From Candidatus Melainabacteria bacterium RIFCSPHIGHO2_02_FULL_34_12 (lineage in GTDB: Bacteria > Cyanobacteriota > Vampirovibrionia > 2-02-FULL-35-15), in NCBI GenBank assembly GCA_001784555.1, contig MFRM01000003.1:47124-111123 (forward strand): a stretch of 64,000 nt of DNA, read 5' to 3'. Of this stretch, positions 60,784-64,000 are shown one piece after another. Position 1 is the first letter of the stretch. Each line of letters opens with the position of its first letter. Under the pieces are notes generated by a model that saw only the letters and a list, made by a program, of their open reading frames with translations, searched no databases and was not told where the DNA came from. The position numbers were made by a program, and so were the translations under genes.

Positions 60784-61641
60784 TTAATATCCCGGAAGCA
60801 AGCTTCCGGATTTTACACTTCGCTCAAATATAAACAAACATCTATCTAATTTAGAATAATCTTTTACAATTTCAAAACTGTTTAATCCTTTTGATTTCAG
60901 CAGTTTTATTAAATCATTCACAAGAGATGGATCTATTTCTAATGCAATCAAACGTTTATTGTCATTGCGAGGAGCAGTTATCAATTCAAATATCCTCTCA
61001 TAATATATTAATCCTGAATTATTTTCTTTTGAGCCGACAAGTGCAATCTTAGGTTCATGAAGCACAACCTCGGGTCTTAATTTCTTCATTTCGCTTGATT
61101 TCACGTAAGGTGGATTTGAGATTATTAGATCAAAATTATTTCTATTTAATATTTCTTCCATGCCATTAGAAAATACATCACATACCTCAAATTTTATTTT
61201 CTCCGAAACATTGTTTTTCTCAGCATTTTCTCTGGCTAAATTTATAATGTCTTCATTTACATCTATTGCAATGATTTTTATATCCGGAATTAATCTGGCA
61301 AGTGCAATTGCAATGATGCCAGAGCCAGTGCCTATATCCAATGCCGTAGGGACATGCCGCGGCATGTCCCTACTATTGATTAACCTTCTCACCGTTTCTT
61401 CAACTAGAATTTCAGTCTCAGGTCTAGGTATCAAAACATTTTTATCGACTTTTACTTCAAAATCCATAAAATAAGCTTTTCCAAGAATATACTGAATAGG
61501 GATTCTTGTTTTTATTCTTTCTGAAATAATTTTTTTTATTTGTTCAGAATCTTTTAATTCCATAAGTAATATGGAAATTTCTTTTTTTGCTTCCTGAGGC
61601 TCTATTCCTGCAGAAATTAGTTTTTCAATTAATTCTTCCAT
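60784..61641 (-). CDS. prmC: Release factor glutamine methyltransferase
   Basis: 285 aa. N5-methylates the GGQ glutamine of release factors. N-terminal helical bundle, SAM motif ALDIGTGSGIIAIALA and catalytic IISNPPYVKSSEM. A family A insert (about residues 90-99, SRDMPRHVPT) immediately precedes the SAM-motif strand; a short family B fragment encodes APRND near 223-227; and the C-terminal SGSLLPGY is encoded by another palindrome. The upstream methyltransferase overlaps its start by one base. Confidence 0.93.
   Translation of the reverse strand: MEELIEKLISAGIEPQEAKKEISILLMELKDSEQIKKIISERIKTRIPIQYILGKAYFMDFEVKVDKNVLIPRPETEILVEETVRRLINSRDMPRHVPTALDIGTGSGIIAIALARLIPDIKIIAIDVNEDIINLARENAEKNNVSEKIKFEVCDVFSNGMEEILNRNNFDLIISNPPYVKSSEMKKLRPEVVLHEPKIALVGSKENNSGLIYYERIFELITAPRNDNKRLIALEIDPSLVNDLIKLLKSKGLNSFEIVKDYSKLDRCLFIFERSVKSGSLLPGY
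60791..60808. repeat. Palindrome encoding the PrmC C-terminus
   Basis: CCGGAAGC-AA-GCTTCCGG, perfect 8-bp arms. It supplies the last codons of prmC. Confidence 0.7.
60961..60975. repeat. Family B end fragment in prmC
   Basis: GTCATTGCGAGGAGC matches the left end of family B. The rest is missing. In frame on the minus strand. Confidence 0.65.
61346..61373. repeat. Perfect family A palindrome in prmC
   Basis: GTAGGGACATGCCG/CGGCATGTCCCTAC, 28 bp. Confidence 0.93.
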
Positions 61642-62315
61642 TATTTTCTTACTAAAATGACAAAATGATCATCATAAGGATCGTCAATATTATTTCTTAT
61701 TGCTTTTATTTCACTATGTGAAAGCTCTATTTTAGTATTTGTATGAAGTTTTTTAAATAAAGAGATTGAGCATAATTTATATCCTGCTTTTTTTAAAAGT
61801 TTTTTTATATAGAAATCTCTGTAACCCCATGTTTTAATGCCTGCTGTACTTATATACATTTGCTTCGGGCTCTTCCCATCATAATCACATGAACTTAAAT
61901 TATCAAAAACAGTAAAAGCAAAATATCCGCCTGGCTTTAGTATATTTTTTACGTTTTTAATTACTTTATCAGGATTTTTAGAATAATCCATGACGCCGGA
62001 ACTTATAACAAAATTAAATTGTTCTTTTCCGAATTTTTTAACCAGATTAATATCCTGACTTGTTTTTATAAGTTTTAGAGTTCCTCTACACTTTGATTTA
62101 AAATATTCTTTTGCTTTTTTAAGTGATGTTTCATTAATATCAAAACCTACAATGTTCAAAGCAGGTTGTTTTTTAAGCAGATATTTTGTTACCCCGCCTT
62201 TTCCAATGCCTATTTCAAGGATTCTATTGTTTTTTCTTATTTTATTTAAAATCAGCCTGGCAACTGGTTTTTGTCCGCGCCAGTATGTTTCATCAGGTAT
62301 TTTATTTTTTTTCAT
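61641..62315 (-). CDS. Class I SAM-dependent methyltransferase
   Basis: 224 aa from ATG 62315; the track's start 18 bp earlier is inside a palindrome. Motif I is ILEIGIGKGGVTKYLL, followed by VGFDINETSLK and the motif IV region FNFVISSGVMDYSKNPD, then KPGGYFAFTVFDN: a Methyltransf_11/25-type enzyme acting on a small molecule or lipid. Its stop overlaps the prmC start by one base. Substrate not inferable. Confidence 0.85.
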   Translation of the reverse strand: MKKNKIPDETYWRGQKPVARLILNKIRKNNRILEIGIGKGGVTKYLLKKQPALNIVGFDINETSLKKAKEYFKSKCRGTLKLIKTSQDINLVKKFGKEQFNFVISSGVMDYSKNPDKVIKNVKNILKPGGYFAFTVFDNLSSCDYDGKSPKQMYISTAGIKTWGYRDFYIKKLLKKAGYKLCSISLFKKLHTNTKIELSHSEIKAIRNNIDDPYDDHFVILVRK

Positions 62316-62321
62316 TTTTAT

Positions 62322-62348
62322 TGGGGCAAACACATTGGTTTGCCCTTA
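62322..62348. repeat. Family A-like palindrome between two minus-strand genes
   Basis: GGGGCAAACAC/GTTTGCCCTTA arms; partly decayed. It overlaps the end of the cupin ORF and supplies the false start of the methyltransferase ORF. Confidence 0.65.
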
Positions 62349-62711
62349 CGTAACACGCCCAAAGTCATCTTCTATCCTTGTTATGTCATCTTCACCAAAA
62401 TATGTACCTGTTTGTACTTCTATTATCTCTGCAGTCTCATCCCCAATATTTTCTATTCTGTGTATAGTTCCCACAGGTACTGATATGGTCTGTCCATAAG
62501 TATAAATTCCTTTTTTATCTCCAACCGTGATTTGTAATTTTCCTTTAACAATAGTCCATGTTTCTGTACGTTTATTATGATATTGAAGACTAAATCGTTT
62601 TTTTGAATTTATAATTAACTTTTTTACCTTATAGTTTTCATTATCAATTAATATGACATAGCCTCCCCATGGGCGGCTTTCCAGTTTATGAAGTTCATTG
62701 CTTGTAGACAT
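62346..62711 (-). CDS. Mannose-6-phosphate isomerase type II-like cupin
   Basis: 121 aa from ATG 62711; the track's longer N-terminus is not conserved-looking. Single cupin with RPWGGYVILIDNENYKVKKL, the metal site YHNKRTETWTIVKGK and PVGTIHRIENIG, ending in FGEDDITRIEDDFGR, the hallmark of the MPI/GMP-type C-terminal domain. Usually fused to mannose-1-phosphate guanylyltransferase; here it is stand-alone. It acts in sugar-nucleotide supply. A perfect inverted repeat precedes the start by one base. Confidence 0.88.
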   Translation of the reverse strand: MSTSNELHKLESRPWGGYVILIDNENYKVKKLIINSKKRFSLQYHNKRTETWTIVKGKLQITVGDKKGIYTYGQTISVPVGTIHRIENIGDETAEIIEVQTGTYFGEDDITRIEDDFGRVT

Positions 62712-62712
62712 A

Positions 62713-62729
62713 AGAATATCTGATATTCT
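62713..62729. promoter_or_regulatory. Inverted repeat in the cupin/oxidoreductase gap
   Basis: AGAATATC-T-GATATTCT, perfect 8-bp arms. It sits one base upstream of the cupin ATG and 43 bases upstream of the divergent oxidoreductase ATG; a candidate operator. Confidence 0.45.
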
Positions 62730-62772
62730 ACCGCATGATAGAATTGCCGTGTATTTATTAATCACAAATAAA

Positions 62773-63744
62773 ATGAAAACAATAACTGACACAATGAAAG
62801 CAATGGTTATAACCAGCTATGGAGACACCAGTGTTTTTAAAGAACAAGAAATGCCTGTGCCAAAACCAAAAGGGAAAGAATTACTTGTAAAAGTAATGGC
62901 TACCAGCATTAATCCTGTTGACCTTAAAGTTAGAAAAGGTTTAATCCAAACCGGCATAAACCCACCGCAAATCCTGGGTTTTGATGTATCAGGAGTAGTT
63001 ATAGAAATAGGAGATAAGGTTACTGATTTTAAAGTAGGAGATGAAGTTTATTATCTCCCTAAAATCATGGGACTACAAGGATCATATGCCGAATATCATC
63101 TCGTGGAAGAACAAATAGTATCTCTTAAACCTAAAAATCTGTCTCATACTGAAGCTGCATGTATCCCTTTGGTTGGAAGCACTGCATGGGATGCTTTGAT
63201 TGAAAGAGCAAAAATAAAAATTGGAGAAACTGTTTTAATACATGCAGGTGCTGGTGGAGTCGGGTCATTTGCAATTCAACTTGCTAAATTAAGCGGTGCT
63301 TATGTTTTTACCACATGCAGCAGCTATAATCACGATCTTGTAAAAAGCTTGGGTGCAGACAGACTAATTGATTATAAAAAAGAGGATTTTGTAGATGTAA
63401 TTTTAAAAGAAACTGGTAATATCGGAGTAGACGCAGTATTTGATACAGTGGGTCCTGAGATTTTAACTAAAAGCATTGACGCCACAAAGCCATTCGGAAG
63501 AATAGCCAGTATAGTTAGAGTTCCGGCAAATCTTGAAAAAACTTTTATTAAAAATATTGATTTTCATCCAGTTTTTGTACAAAGCGGAAGAAATAAGCTG
63601 GATAAAATAAGAGATTTAATTGAGCGAAGGAAGATAAAACCTGTGATTGATTCTGTAATTTCTCTAAATCAAATTCCTGAAGCACATAAGAAAATTGAAA
63701 AGGGCGGTGTTAAAGGCAAAATTGTTGTAGATTTAGCTATATAA
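62773..63744 (+). CDS. Zinc-type alcohol dehydrogenase/quinone-oxidoreductase-like (MDR)
   Basis: 323 aa from ATG 62773 (MKTITDTMKAMVITSYG); an ATG at 62794 is possible. MDR fold: N-terminal GroES-like domain (INPVDLKVRKG, LGFDVSGVV) and Rossmann domain (GETVLIHAGAGGVGSFAIQLAKL, FDTVGPEIL). Zinc-binding Cys are absent, which suits the quinone oxidoreductase/enoyl reductase subgroup using NADPH. Substrate unknown. Divergent from the cupin gene. Confidence 0.9.
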   Translation: MKTITDTMKAMVITSYGDTSVFKEQEMPVPKPKGKELLVKVMATSINPVDLKVRKGLIQTGINPPQILGFDVSGVVIEIGDKVTDFKVGDEVYYLPKIMGLQGSYAEYHLVEEQIVSLKPKNLSHTEAACIPLVGSTAWDALIERAKIKIGETVLIHAGAGGVGSFAIQLAKLSGAYVFTTCSSYNHDLVKSLGADRLIDYKKEDFVDVILKETGNIGVDAVFDTVGPEILTKSIDATKPFGRIASIVRVPANLEKTFIKNIDFHPVFVQSGRNKLDKIRDLIERRKIKPVIDSVISLNQIPEAHKKIEKGGVKGKIVVDLAI

Positions 63745-63746
63745 AG

Positions 63747-63998
63747 CTACCAATAGAATCCACCTTTTATAGTAAGAAGAGTATAAATATTAAATATTAC
63801 TCCAGCAATATATACACCATAAATTATTTCCTTATATTTATCTTTCGTAATCGTTATAGAATTTAACTGAAGTAAAGCCCAGCAGACCCATAACCAAGCA
63901 TAATATCTAAAATCATACAGTCCCTTTTGGGGTAAATCAGCAGCAAAAGGTAATAATGTACCTAGCTGAATTACCATTGCAGTTAATATTATTAACAT
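63747..63998 (-). CDS. Small membrane protein (possibly partial)
   Basis: 83 aa to the window edge. Three hydrophobic segments (LIILTAMVIQLGTLLPF, YYAWLWVCWALLQL, IIYGVYIAGVIFNIYTLL) predict a membrane protein. It ends two bases from the oxidoreductase stop, tail to tail. The start may lie outside the window. Family not recognised. Confidence 0.6.
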   Translation of the reverse strand: MLIILTAMVIQLGTLLPFAADLPQKGLYDFRYYAWLWVCWALLQLNSITITKDKYKEIIYGVYIAGVIFNIYTLLTIKGGFYW

Positions 63999-64000
63999 TG

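Overview
The window is a gene-dense, AT-rich stretch of bacterial chromosome (roughly one third G+C by eye). It carries housekeeping genes of a Gram-negative-type (diderm) bacterium: LptB plus an LptF/G permease, FabI, GroES/GroEL, MnmE, MnmA, MiaB, FtsY, RNase J, ArgS and others, all with the standard genetic code. The mix (RNase J with an N-terminal extension, the LptB/LptFG pair, an OmpR-type regulator, DUF4127, a Met-gamma-lyase-like aluminium-resistance protein) would fit a non-photosynthetic relative of Cyanobacteria (Melainabacteria/Vampirovibrionia-like). That placement is inference only; there is no rRNA gene in the window. I found no tRNA, rRNA, CRISPR array, prophage or plasmid module.

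Layout. 1-8526: tlyA, nadK, coiled-coil protein, coaD, groESL, peptide-binding lipoprotein, CbiX-like chelatase. 8527-17364: LysM protein, FlgM-like small protein, mnmE, GAF-GGDEF cyclase, tldD, a microprotein and an unknown Asn/Thr-rich-linker protein. 17587-25557: purA, a DNA adenine methylase and ORF6N gene (accessory), ssb, UbiB kinase, amidase, ruvA, trxA. 25636-33895: LPG-synthase-like membrane protein, ABC exporter, TetR, fabI, lptB-lptF/G, a REP-associated (RAYT/IS200-like) transposase, mnmA. 33958-38679: sua5/tsaC, cytoplasmic histidine kinase, dtd, dus, ACT protein, def. 38676-42720: a small metabolic cluster (unknown 543-aa protein, cupin, Old Yellow Enzyme). 42782-50490: miaB, Met-gamma-lyase-like enzyme, BMP lipoprotein, OmpR regulator, archaeal-type proS, microproteins, mrp. 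50579-63998: asd/dapA (divergent, lysine pathway), RNase J, a second microprotein cassette, ftsY/DUF4127 (divergent), argS, prmC, methyltransferase, cupin, alcohol-dehydrogenase-like oxidoreductase, membrane protein.

Two signals stand out. (1) Short palindromic elements pervade the window and sit in frame inside conserved genes. Family A is about 28-32 bp, starts (T)GTAG and ends CTAC(A), and has inner arms that differ between copies but stay complementary. I count 22 copies inside coding sequences (four in ftsY, three in miaB, two each in asd and the DUF4127 gene, one each in dapA, def, dtd, argS, prmC, mnmE and others). Family B is about 99-126 bp, bounded by GTCATTGCGAG/CTCGCAATGAC; two 99-bp copies are translated in frame (amidase, mnmA). 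A RAYT-type transposase, itself carrying a family A copy, is a candidate mobiliser. (2) An 18-bp motif, TGATAC-N5-GTTACAT, occurs five times exactly and once with a mismatch, always between genes and mostly upstream of tiny membrane-protein genes. Two of the loci it precedes are paralogous two-gene cassettes (about 70-aa plus about 40-aa membrane proteins with overlapping stop/start codons) that the ORF track partly misses. Together they look like a small, undescribed regulon of microproteins.

Several genes (dapA, dtd, dus, DUF4127, the 74-aa membrane protein) have a -10-like box only 6-11 nt before the ATG and no Shine-Dalgarno sequence, suggesting leaderless transcripts.
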